DNA from: Beta vulgaris subsp. vulgaris
Lineage: Eukaryota > Streptophyta > Magnoliopsida > Caryophyllales > Amaranthaceae
Assembly: GCF_026745355.1 (NCBI RefSeq)
Contig: NC_079205.1
Location: 34,175,637 to 34,239,636, forward strand
Direction of reading: 5' to 3'
Length of the DNA stretch: 64,000 nt
Position 1 is the stretch's first letter. Each line of letters starts with the position of its first letter. Shown here piece by piece: positions 12,447 to 22,119 of the stretch. The translations under genes and the position numbers were made by a program. The notes beneath the pieces are model-generated. The model made no database searches, had not been told where the DNA came from, and saw only the letters and a list, made by a program, of their open reading frames with translations.

Positions 12447-13309
12447 TATCAACGGTACTATTATAGTAGTAACCATTTTAAAAGCACTTTGTAAACATTA
12501 CGGGTGAAAGTATCAACGGTATGATTTGCGGGTATGAAAGTACTAAAGTAGTAAGGGTTTGTATGTAAGTGTTTTTGTTAGAAATGAAAGTAGTAGTAAC
12601 TTTTGTATTACAGGAACATAAGTACATTTTGTAAACATTTTAAAAGCGTATGAAAGTAGTAACGGTTATTGTTTTGTTAAAAGACCGAGTGTGTTGTTAT
12701 AATTAGTAGCTAGTATAAGAAACCGAGTGGGATAAAATATGAAAGTAGTAACGATTATTGTTTTGTTAAAAAACCGATTGTTTTGTTATAATTAATAACT
12801 AGTAATTATCATATATTGATTTTCATATCTTCGGTTAAATAATTCAGATCATTTATGAAGTATATCTAATCAGGGATGAAATAATTCAGATCATTTAGGA
12901 ACATAAAGAAGTTATATTAATTTGCAAGTAACTCAAATCAATATTGTTTTATCTCATATCGTATTGAAAGTAAGTCAAATCATTATGTAAGTAAATCAAA
13001 TCAGTTTGAAAATAACTCAGATCATGGGTATGAAATGAACCAACATTTGAAAGTAATGAAGTGAGATTATGTAAATCACATCATTATGTAATGAACCAGT
13101 AATTAGCTTATCTTAATTAGTTATTACATAAGTTTTTCGACACTTAATTAACTTATCTTAGTATGTAATGTAATGAACCAACACATCAAGTAATCGAGAA
13201 ATAAGCAAAGATAGGTAGTTATCTTAGTTATCTTAATTGAAACAACGTAATTGATTCCATTAGCATTTCATTGATCGACATATCGGTAAAACAAAGTAAC
13301 TGAATCGTT
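12447..13309. other. Repeat-rich MULE spacer, low-complexity
   Basis: No gene is supported. The sequence is built from degenerate short phrases such as GAAAGTAGTAACG and CAAATCATTATGTAAGTAA, and probably arose from repeated slippage or transposon-internal tandem duplication. Confidence 0.45.
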
Positions 13310-13790
13310 AGTAGGGGATCATTTCATTGATCATTTCAACCTTTTTGAATCATTAGTAGGGGATCATTCATCATCATGGATGATCGACCTTTTTGAATCA
13401 TTAGTAGGGGATCATTCATCATCATGGATCCACCTTATTGAATCATTAGTAGGGGATGATCATTGGTAGTAGGGATTAGCAATTCATTCATCGACGTATA
13501 CAATAATTAGTAAGGGATCATTTCATTCATCGACATGATGATGAATGATCCCCTACTAATGATTCAATAAGGTCGATCCATGATGATGAATGATCCCCTA
13601 CTAGTAACCTAATTAGATGAAATCATTAGTAGAAATCATTGGTAGTAATTCATCATTGGTAGTAGGGATGGGATTAGCAATTCATCAACATATCGCTCGT
13701 ATACAATAATTAGTAAGGGATCATGGTATACTAAATCATCATTCATCAACATATCGCTCGTATACTAAATCAGATCATGGTATACTAACT
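13310..13790. repeat. Inverted and direct repeats built on a GATCATTCATCATCATGGAT phrase
   Basis: The phrase ATTAGTAGGGGATCATTCAT recurs on the plus strand (about 13310-13460), and its reverse complement occurs around 13540-13605, so the block can fold into a long imperfect hairpin. A shorter ATCAACATATCGCTCGTATA repeat follows twice (about 13685-13770). Confidence 0.6.
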
Positions 13791-14019
13791 TTATAAAAAT
13801 TGTTTAAAAATATACCGGCCATTATATGTCATACAATATTACGATTTTATTTCATTTTATATTTGCATAGCTATCATTTTATATTTTAGTGTATTAGTCT
13901 AACATTTGTCATTGTCTATTATTTTCTATTTAGTCTATTATTTAGTGTATTAGTCTATTAATTAAGATCATAACATACTTGTCATTGTCGATAATCTTAA
14001 ATCATATCATAACATACTT

Positions 14020-14125
14020 AAATCAGATCATAAGAAACTTAAATCAGATCATAAGAAACTTAAATCAGATCATAAGAAACTTAAATCAGATCATAAGAAA
14101 CTTAAATCAGATCATAAGACACTCA
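14020..14125. repeat. 21-bp tandem repeat, about five copies
   Basis: The unit CTTAAATCAGATCATAAGAA plus one A repeats about five times almost exactly, with degenerate copies at both ends. It lies just past the 3' end of the GRF gene. The open reading frame it creates is a repeat artefact. Confidence 0.85.
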
Positions 14126-14219
14126 AATCATAAGAAATTAATAACAAAATTCAACAATTAAGTAGATCTTCCAACATTGCAAATCAGTCCACTACATTAA
14201 TATCTAATATCTTAATAAC

Positions 14220-14730
14220 TTAAGAAAAGTAAAGTGCAAATGCAAAAACAATCCAAGACATGACTAATGCAACCACAATTGTCCTCTCTCTTCCAATTTG
14301 CTGGTCAAGAGTCACTTGTAATTCCTTAATCTCCTTTACAAATGAGTGTTGTTTCCCCTTCAACCTTAACACCTTCTGTTCGAGCAATTTGTTCTTGTTC
14401 ATCATATCTTCTATAACTGCATCTTTGTTTTTCGCCAATGCCTCCATTGTCGGAGTTAGCAAGTCATCCTCCCATATAAAGAAACCACAGTCGTCTTCCT
14501 GGCATCGGAAAAACAATTTAATCTGAGCAGAGAACAGAGGTAGTTTATAATTTTGCAAATATTGAAGTTGAAGTAACAGATTTTACCGGCCTTGAAGCGC
14601 AGCCAAAAAAACTCCGGCCACCATTGACACCGCGACTGGCAGTGCGCTTTTTCGCATCTCTCCTGTGGTAGCATTTGAGGACATTCCTCTTCCTCCCTCC
14701 CGAATTCGAAGTCGCCGGAGAATCAGCCAT
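14220..14730 (-). CDS. GRF-type zinc-finger, coiled-coil, tail-anchored protein
   Basis: Two exons on the minus strand, 14730-14587 and 14522-14220, join in phase 0 and encode 148 residues. Residues about 20-68 form a GRF-like zinc finger split by the intron. Visible ligands are C20, C44 (in RSFFGC), and the cysteines in RCQEDDCGFFIWEDD, with the characteristic aromatic CGFFxWxDD ending. A charged helical, probably coiled-coil region follows (about 80-128). The C-terminus is one hydrophobic span (TIVVALVMSWIVFAFALYF), a likely tail anchor. GRF fingers bind single-stranded nucleic acid in several DNA-repair proteins (family knowledge), and small plant GRF proteins of this architecture are common near transposons. 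It is transcribed divergently from the gene at 15031. Confidence 0.72.
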
Positions 14731-15030
14731 TGTTGTACGCTCCAATTTTGTCAGTGTGGGTTGGGATGTGGGTTCTTATCTTTAGTTGGGTTGTGGGTGG
14801 GTTGGTTATATTTTTGGGTATGGTTTGTGGTTTGGGCCCTACGGTTTCCATGTCACCTTGTATGATTACTTTATTTATTAAGCTAATTAATTGGTACATC
14901 TATCCAAGTCATGGATTTGCATTAAAAGAAACAACAACACACCTCTTCGGTTTCCTATTTAAGGGAGTTAAGCTTGCCCATTAATCTTAACCTCCTAAAT
15001 CTTCTCTAAATCTTCTCTCTTACTGTTCAC
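14731..15030. promoter_or_regulatory. Shared divergent promoter region inside the MULE
   Basis: A 300-bp gap separates the ATG of the GRF gene (-) from the ATG at 15031 (+). The right half contains TTCCTATTTAAGGGAG near 14955, a plausible TATA-like element about 75 bp before the second gene, followed by a TCTTCTCTAAATC-type pyrimidine-rich leader. Promoter function is inferred. Confidence 0.4.
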
Positions 15031-15798
15031 ATGGCATATCCAATCCTCCCCCCTCCAACTGGTTTCCTATACCACCCAGCCCCTGAAAATCTCATAAATC
15101 GCTGCCACCCATTCACAAGTAACGCGCCATTGGTTAACGTGAATGAAACATTCTATTTCATTTTCCTTGGAGAGGACAGAGATGAAGAAAATCGTGTGTT
15201 CTTGAGTCCCACGCATGTGAGACACCTGATGAGGACTCCTTTTGTTCGTTGGCCAAACCATATGCATAATTTGTATATGGTTACAGAAGATGGTAACGTG
15301 ATGCCCGGTTTCATTCCATCCTTGAATGACTTAGGCCGCCTTCCAGAAGCTGTTCGGGTCCTAATCAAGTGGGAAATGAGTGTGATGGATGAACAACATG
15401 TCGAACATATAATTGTTCCTTCGCAATGGGAACGTTATATGGACCCATACCCAAACAGCCCAACGAGAGGGTTTGTTTTCCTTCTCCGTGCAGCGAGATG
15501 TACTGTTGGCATGGCAACGTTCGAAGATGAACAAACCATTTTCCACGTTATGGGGAAAGTTAATCGTATTAGATTGCTGTTAACCGAGTATGGCACACCA
15601 ACAGGCAATGTTACGCCCTTCACCTTTGTCAAATTACACCCACACATGCTTGGGAATGCTGTGACAATACCTCTCCACACCCCAATTATAATCTGGAATG
15701 TAAGGGGTGCAACAAGGCCAGGTTTCATAGATCATCTTCTACATGTCATAAACATCCACAAACCGGAAAAACACAACTTTGTCTCCAAGCTGTTATGA
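15031..15798 (+). CDS. Unrecognised MULE-borne ORF, reading into an XRCC3-like segment
   Basis: A single open frame of 255 residues starts at a good ATG after a pyrimidine-rich leader. The N-terminus is proline-rich (PILPPPTGFLYHPAPE). The middle has mixed acidic and hydrophobic stretches (NETFYFIFLGEDRDEENRVF, LPEAVRVLIKWEMSVMDE). I do not recognise a domain. The last 11 codons overlap, in a different frame, the P-loop segment of an XRCC3-like ATPase. The frame therefore ends within that gene, and the two may once have been one reading frame. The uninterrupted length and non-repetitive composition argue for a real coding sequence. The function is unknown. Confidence 0.5.
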   Translation: MAYPILPPPTGFLYHPAPENLINRCHPFTSNAPLVNVNETFYFIFLGEDRDEENRVFLSPTHVRHLMRTPFVRWPNHMHNLYMVTEDGNVMPGFIPSLNDLGRLPEAVRVLIKWEMSVMDEQHVEHIIVPSQWERYMDPYPNSPTRGFVFLLRAARCTVGMATFEDEQTIFHVMGKVNRIRLLLTEYGTPTGNVTPFTFVKLHPHMLGNAVTIPLHTPIIIWNVRGATRPGFIDHLLHVINIHKPEKHNFVSKLL

Positions 15799-16477
15799 CT
15801 GCCCAACTACCGCCCAACTATGGAGGTATCTATTGTGGCTCTATTACTTGAACACTAATGGTCCATTTCCCGCTAAACGCGCAAGAACATTAGCAGATAA
15901 AATAAGTACAATATACGATTCCGGGGAAAATCCACTAGACAATGTCATTGTCAAGCAAGTCACAACTCCTAACGAAATGAATGTTGTTTTACATAATTTG
16001 AAATCATTGATAAACAACTCAATGGAAACAACCCGCCCATTGCGCATGGTCGTTGTTGATTCAATCACTGCGCTTTGTAGGTCCTACTTCGCCATGGATG
16101 CACTATCAACAAGGTCCACTTTCTTGTCCTCAGTTGCAAACGAACTTCTCGGTTTGGCTAATCAATACAACATGGTCATTCTAATCACTAATGAGGTGTC
16201 CGACGTAATTGACCCAAGTTGGAGGACTGTAGAGACTATGCACTCCTCTGGTCGGGAAGTTAAACCGTGTTTGGGATTGTACTGGAGTGGGTTTATTAAC
16301 ACAAGGTTGTTCCTAACAAAACACGATTTAGGTCACACAACCCTTAGGCATGCAACTATTGTCCAGTCCTCTTTTCTCCCTCGTGCTACAACTATTTTTC
16401 GTATTACAATTTCAGGCCTCGACGTTATTGAAGATGATGATGCCGGCCCAAGTTGTTCTTCTTCTAGCAATTGCTAA
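15765..16477 (+). pseudogene. Captured RAD51-paralogue (XRCC3-like) ATPase, frameshifted
   Basis: Translation shows RecA/RAD51-family core motifs closest to plant XRCC3. A Walker A end GKTQLCLQ and TAQLPPNYGG lie in one frame (15765-15830). The next segment, TNGPFPAKRARTLADK, and everything after it are in another frame (15840-16477). Walker B is in RMVVVDSITALCRS. Later come ILITNEVSDVID, SSGREVKPCLGLYW and FINTRLFLTKHD, all typical of XRCC3. Two frame changes near the P-loop break the catalytic start, and the N-terminal half of the Walker A glycine motif is absent. XRCC3 works with RAD51C in homologous recombination (established). Here it is transposon cargo. It could still yield a Walker-B-only C-terminal protein from an ATG further down (inference). 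Confidence 0.75.
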
Positions 16478-17039
16478 TCCTAAACTCATCTCACTACTAC
16501 TAAAGGCCTTTTATTAAGCTTTTGTAATGTCCCTTACTATGTAATCGGAATCTGATGTAATGTGTAACATACTATTTGCATTTTCAATATTCAAGATGTA
16601 ATGTTTCTTCATTTCAACCTTCTGTTACTTTTCCAATTTAACAATAATTAGCATTCTACAATATGGCCCTTACAAAAACTGTGGGCCATAAAATGCCTAT
16701 ATGGCTGGACATATACAAAACTATGGGCCATACAATGCCCATATGGCTGGCCATATACAAAACTATGGGCCATATAATGGCCATTTGCCCTATACAAAAC
16801 TACACAAAATATTGTTAGCAGCCAAATTCACCTTTCCTTCACCTTCTTTCAAACCCTGTCAAGCATTCCCTTAACACTCTCCTTCACCTCGTTCTCATCG
16901 GACAATACATCTTCTGTTAGCAGCCAAGTACTCTCCTCCTTTATGTTCCCACCCTGCACATTCACTTACTAATTATACTATGCCCTGCCCCCCCTCCCCC
17001 CTAAATCAAACACTATACTATAATATACATAACCACATT
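16478..17039. repeat. MULE spacer with 43-bp imperfect repeats
   Basis: Between about 16672 and 16800 a unit containing ACAAAACTATGGGCCATA and ATATGGCTGGCCATAT occurs three times with divergence. The remainder separates the converging 3' ends of the XRCC3-like and Ulp1-like genes and contains T-rich and CA-rich sequence with no gene. Confidence 0.55.
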
Positions 17040-20000
17040 ATACTAAATCAAACACTATACTATAACTTACAAAGCAACAATCAAACTTCAAACGAGCTGC
17101 ACATCCCTTTATAGCAAGCAGCATATGAATCCCGCTTCTGTTACAACCATTTCATGTTTATTAACCATAGGACAGGACAGGCTTATCTTAATGAACCACC
17201 AATTACTTACCCTTGATGAGAAGAGGCCATATGCACAGCCTTTGACCCCATATTCACAGCCTTTCTGGGCCAGTTGCATAGCTCACCACTTATCCAACTT
17301 ACATCAAATGAACAAAAAAAATTGTCCCCTCCCATTACCTAACACAGTACCACACACATTACATTAACAATAAATTACACCATTTTCAACATTACATTAA
17401 CAATAAATTACACCATTTTCAACTTTATTACTTATCAGTTTGTCAATAGCTTCACAATGCGCCTCAAGCGGTCTGTTACATTGTGAATCCATCACCCATA
17501 TTTCCTCTGTATTCACAGATACGGCAAGACACCACCAATGACTTCCCTCTAGAACTGGAATAAAGACCTAAAAATAAAATTATAACTTTCATTTTCATAA
17601 CTACCCACAGCCTATTTAGTAAATATCACAAAAATTTAGTAAAGTAACGATATTCTTACCACAAAAATTCTTTCAGCACGCACCCCTTTCAACTCATTGC
17701 AGCAGGTCCACCGCAACTCCGTTTCGTCTCCCAAAACACCACTCTGCACCATCATTAATTTTTTCAATATCAACTCATACGCGCTTATATTTTAAAATAT
17801 CAACACAATAATTAGTTAACCTACAGCAATAATCGGGTCAATCATAACACGCACGCTACGAACAAATTTCTTCCTCCATGACTTTGTATACATTGCTGCC
17901 ACAACCCTAACATACTAACAAGTCACAAGAAAATCCATTAAATTGATATAATAAATAAAATAACAACATAATCAATTAGATTTTTAAACAAACTAACATT
18001 TGCGTCAACACAAGCTTCATCAACACAAACAACACTCTTACAATCCCGCACCGTGGCAGATAATGAACCACATCTCACCATAACAGGATCGTCACTGCAA
18101 ATGCAACCAATAACACCATCACTCTTGCAAAAAACAATAAACTTAACTTAACAATATTACTTCGATATCTTCACTTAGTCAGAGGAGTAGTTGCAAACAA
18201 ACTTCACAATCCTTAACCTATAATGCGGGTAGACTTTAGGAATAATTTGCACATCAAAATCACTACCAAGCTTCACACTTACCCTTGTGCATCTCCGCCT
18301 CCTACTCTTCTACACATTACAAACCACATCTGTTGTTTCGGGTTGCGTCCCCGAAAGTGCATCATTACTACCCTGTTCCACATTTACACCGCTACCCTTG
18401 CTATTACCATCCATATTGCTACCGCCCAAACTTATATTATCACCACCCCTGAAGCTTGATCCCCACTCATACCTACCCGCATCAATTGGCGTTGTCTCCG
18501 ACAACCCAATATTCAAACGCCTAACTAGGCTTCCCACACTAAAATTACTAGTACTATGTGCCCCCTCCCCCTCCTCATGTTGTTGTTCCCCTAGCCTCAC
18601 ACCCTCCATGTCTCTAACAAAGGGTTCTTCTACATAAGGTTGTTCCCCCTCCCCCTCCTCATGCTGTTGTTCCCCCTCCCCCTCCTCATGCTGTTGTTCC
18701 CCTACACTAAAACCCTCCATGTCTTCTTGCCTCACACCCTCCTCTTCAATAATTAAAATCCTACCAACAGGATCCCTACCTTCACTCACTTCTCTTCTAT
18801 TTGTCCTATGCCTCAGCTCAACCCTTCCACCCCTACGTCGGGGCCGAATAACTTCACCTTCTGATTCTACTCCCATGTCACCTCCCATAACACCACCTAA
18901 TCCAAAACCAACACCTCCCATAACACCTCCCATGCGTGCACCAACTCCACCAACTCCCATGCGTGCTGCTGGTAGTTCTATACCCAAACCACTCAGAACA
19001 AGCCCAGCAATCTGCACATATTTCGCATATTATCATAACATCTTGTAATAATAATTTCAGTTAACGCCCAAACTTATATTATCCTAACCATGATGTAATA
19101 ATAATTCAGTTAATAACAAGCCCGCCCGCAGGATCATACCTTATAAGCCATGTGCTCTGGACCCATCGTGTCCCTCGGCATCCATCAATGCACTATTAAA
19201 TACATAAATTATTCACACACTTTCAAAATCTCTAATCAATGCACTACTAATAACTAAAATGATCATGTGTCAAAATATTACCTTCAGGCTTCCATAGTCA
19301 CCACTTCCAATTTTGTCCTCAGCTTTAGCTAAGTTCACATCTTGCACTGACCATGCTTTCACTCTAGGAAACATCCCCCAATTCAAAGGACGACGGTTCA
19401 GCCTATCCAAGTACAGAATCTGCAACACATCAATCATTTTAGCAATCTGGAAAGCACATCAATCATTTAGCAATCATATTTATATTTTCAAAAATACAAA
19501 TTCACTAACCGCAAGGAAGTATGTGCATCCCCCACATCCCTTTGCATAACTATCCTTATAAAACTTCTCTGCAAAGTGCCGCCCATGCTCAACTAACTTA
19601 TCCAATACAAGGGAACACCAATCATAATTCACTGCATCCATCGCCACAGTACAAGCAACCAACAACTTACTCTCTAGCCTTCGACAAGTTGTCGGGCACA
19701 GAAATTCCCCTAACAAAAGCATCAAAAAAGCCGTCTTGAATTCATGTTCTTGATCTACACATACGGAGCCCTCGACAACATCAATAACTTTAACCAATGG
19801 TACACCAACATCACTTGCATACCTCTCACGAATATTGCTCACTGCCATCTTCCTTCCTAGGTCCATGCGGAATTCACAAAATCCAATACACTTGGCTCTT
19901 ACCCAACGGGTACTTAACACCCCCCGGCAACATCAATACTTTGTTAAAAGGATCAAACAAAGACATTATCCAATAGCACAATGAACGTGGCAATCTCTTT

Positions 20001-20645
20001 CTCTTCAAATGAAGGATCCCCTCAAACCCCATCTCCCTAACCCACTTAATTTTCAAATCATCAAAACCACCTACTACTCTCCCTAGAGTCTCTACCCTAC
20101 AATTCACATTTGGGTGCGATCCATTACACTTATCTAATTGTGTTTTAACAACCTCTCCCCGTAATTTTACTTGTCCACCTTCACTGTCATGGGACTGCAA
20201 CACATTACATATACATAAACATATTCAACATTACTTACTAATTATATTAAATGTCAAAAAAATTAATATCCTTACCCTCAACATAGCTCCAGGCAAAACA
20301 AATTTGCTGCTCCTCTTGCTGCTCTCACCTGCATCACTCTTCCTATTCTTCCCTCCCTTGCTTTCTACAACCTTCCTTTTCCTCTTACCCTTCCTTCCTC
20401 GCTTCCTCAAATTGCCCTGCCAATCAGAAACATTAACATTAATCTAACTAAATAACTCATACACTCTACTAAATAACTCATACAAAAACATATACATGTA
20501 CATCAATCTAACTAACAACCTCTAAACACTCAGCTTCTTCCTCCAAATAGCTTCCACTACTCGCCTCTTCCTCCACATAGCTTCCACTAGTGGCCTCCTC
20601 CTCCACATAGCTTCCACTACTGGCCTCTTCGTCAACTATTGCCAT
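17040..20645 (-). pseudogene. Ulp1-type (SUMO protease-like) gene of the MULE, decayed
   Basis: Minus-strand exon pieces are recognisable at 20645-20520, 20416-20276, 20194-19510, 19419-19282, 19011-18310, then roughly 18300-18190, 18117-18000, 17907-17822, 17755-17660, 17567-17422 and 17135-17060. The N-terminus has three EEEASSGSY repeats and a K/R-rich nuclear-type segment. The region that accompanies plant transposon Ulp1 genes follows (LKRKRLPRSLCYWI, GGCTYFLA, ILYLDRLNRRPLNWG). A low-complexity section carries GEQQHEEGE repeats. The C48 protease core has its histidine in GSHWWCLAV and aspartate in WVMDSQ; the cysteine region reads SGIHMLLAIKG. Breaks are a TGA at 19876-19874 with a frame change after it, and a TAG at 18312-18310. 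Ulp1 enzymes cleave SUMO. The transposon family precedent is Kaonashi/CUMULE. Confidence 0.78.
18592..18720 (-). repeat. Coding minisatellite GEQQHEEGE in the Ulp1-like gene
   Basis: The minus strand encodes GEQQHEEGE three times, two copies adjacent and a third about 20 residues further on, between SVGEQQ and EGAHSTS. The DNA unit is about 27-30 bp. It adds an acidic low-complexity linker upstream of the protease core. Confidence 0.7.
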
Positions 20646-21193
20646 ATAACGTGCACTATTTCAATCAACACCTAAATCATAATCATAATAACAAAAAAAA
20701 AAAGGTTCATACAATTATATAAACTAACAAATATCATAATAACACTTCTAGAGTGAGTAGAACACCTTTAAAAATAACTAATTTCTCAAACAACAACATA
20801 TTAATCAACCTTAATAAATTCTACTTATGAAGATCTTAATTCCAACAATTGCAAACAAATCAAACAATTGAAACAATTCTACTTCTTAATAAATTATAAC
20901 CTTAATAGTATCTACCTAGCTTAATAGTATCTAATTAATTAACTTACCAATTTGATTTCGCAACAAAATCCTAGTGCTTCAACCAAAACACCACCGCTTC
21001 ACTTTACTTTCAGCTGAATTATATGAGGATAACCAATTCCACGGTTAAATTAACACATGCAAATGAGAATTCCGATGCTTCTTTGGTGTAAATGTATAAT
21101 TTCTCGCCCGAAATTTCACGTTCTCTCACTTCTCCCTTCTCTTGTTCTCACTTACCTTGTTTTACAAATAACCCCCCAAAACTGATTCCTGGG
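20646..21193. other. Right spacer of the MULE, promoter side of the Ulp1-like gene
   Basis: AT-rich DNA with no ORF of note. Because the Ulp1-like gene reads leftward from 20645, this stretch should contain its promoter and leader. It holds repeated ATTGCAAACAAATC and TTAATAGTATCTA phrases (20850-20945). Confidence 0.45.
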
Positions 21194-21262
21194 TGAAATG
21201 ACGAAAATACCCCGGTATTTACAACAACCCACATATAACGGGTATGCGCTGATCACGGCTCG
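21194..21262 (-). repeat. Right terminal inverted repeat of the MULE
   Basis: The reverse complement matches the left end block for block, beginning CGAGCCGTGATCAGCGC and ending GTATTTTCGTCATTTCA. It is followed immediately by the second copy of TCATAATCG. Confidence 0.9.
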
Positions 21263-21472
21263 TCATAATCGTCTCTTCTTTTTCTAATCCTTCAAGTAGA
21301 TCACTTACAATTTACAAACCCAAAAAAAAAACCCTCATACAAAGCTGCCCGACTTTTTAGTTTAACCCCTCAATTCTGTCTCGCTTCTTCTATGATTAAA
21401 CCCTTTCTTTTCTCTTATATTTCACCAAAACTTCACCATTTTCATGCATTTAGTACTCAACTCACATAATCA

Positions 21473-21892
21473 ATGGGGAACTTATTCGTGTTGTGTGCGG
21501 TTGGAGGCTCAGTTTTGAAGGAAGACGAAGTGTTGCAAGTCATGAAGGTGAATGATGGGAAGATATTGGAGTTTAGAGCTCCCATGAAAATGAAGGATTT
21601 ATTGATAAATTATCCAAATTTTTATGTGGCCTTACTTAGGGAGGCCACCCAACCTTTGCCTCTAGAATATAAGCTGAAAATTGGAAAGATATATTACCTT
21701 CTTTCTTGTTTTAGTGTTACAATTTTTGAGCCTACAAACGTAGAAGATGTTTCTTTAGCGTCTTCTACCAAAACCAAAGAATGGGGCTATAAGGATCAAA
21801 ATTATCATAACAAAACATCAACTTCGACAACTCTTGTCGAATCAAATGAGAGTTGGGACCATGCTACCAAGGTTCAGTTTGGAATCGAATAG
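21473..21892 (+). CDS. DUF4228 / PADRE-domain protein
   Basis: One uninterrupted exon of 139 residues with the layout of the plant DUF4228 family. It starts MGNLFVLCAVGG, so the initiator glycine could be N-myristoylated. It continues with LQVMKVNDGKILEFRAPMKMKDLL, where a short DGK-L-EF signature is visible, then YPNFYVALL and a GKIYYLLSCF strand. The C-terminal third is polar and less conserved. PADRE genes are often stress- and pathogen-responsive (family knowledge). Its start lies about 200 bp from the right end of the MULE, so its promoter is interrupted or supplied in part by the transposon. Confidence 0.82.
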   Translation: MGNLFVLCAVGGSVLKEDEVLQVMKVNDGKILEFRAPMKMKDLLINYPNFYVALLREATQPLPLEYKLKIGKIYYLLSCFSVTIFEPTNVEDVSLASSTKTKEWGYKDQNYHNKTSTSTTLVESNESWDHATKVQFGIE

Positions 21893-22119
21893 CGTGACTG
21901 ATTTACTATCCACTCGTTTGCAAAAGCTAGAGTCCATCGCTAAAGACTATGAATGAAAAAGTTGCAATTAGTACTACACACTATTAACCAAGTTAATTGG
22001 ACTAAATACAATAGAACGAATCGGTACAAATATAGCTTAAGAGCTTGTATCTTGTCGATATGTTTTTTCAAAGAAAAAAACTAAAACAATTTTCATGTAT
22101 ATATATATAATTGCGTACA
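21893..22119. other. 3' flank of the DUF4228 gene
   Basis: AT-rich DNA likely to hold the 3' UTR, with AATAAA-like A/T runs but no distinct signal. Nothing else was recognised. Confidence 0.35.

Larger units (their letters stand above)
6927..21262 (+). mobile_element. 14.3-kb cargo-carrying Mutator-like element (MULE)
   Basis: A 9-bp direct repeat TCATAATCG flanks the element exactly (6918-6926 and 21263-21271), the duplication size of Mutator-like elements. Just inside are matching inverted termini of about 68 bp sharing CAGCGCATACCCG and ATACCGGGGTATTTTCGT. Inside lie, left to right, a FAR1/MULE/SWIM transposase (+), a tandem SUMO-like protein (+), a GRF zinc-finger tail-anchored protein (-), an unknown ORF followed by an XRCC3-like ATPase remnant (+), and an Ulp1-like protease remnant (-). 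The perfect target duplication and intact transposase suggest a fairly recent insertion. Ulp1-bearing plant MULEs (Kaonashi, CUMULE) are known precedents. The XRCC3-like, GRF and SUMO-like cargo is not something I recall from those. Confidence 0.93.

Noticed and set aside
13310..14125. CRISPR-like spaced repeats
   Set aside because: Plant nuclear context, head-to-tail units without unique spacers of constant length.
13979..14161. 60-codon ORF rich in NQIIRNL repeats
   Set aside because: It is the translation of the 21-bp tandem array and has no independent coding evidence.
18223..19739. Several plus-strand ORFs across this interval
   Set aside because: They are the complementary strand of the Ulp1-like gene, whose minus-strand frames show recognisable domains.
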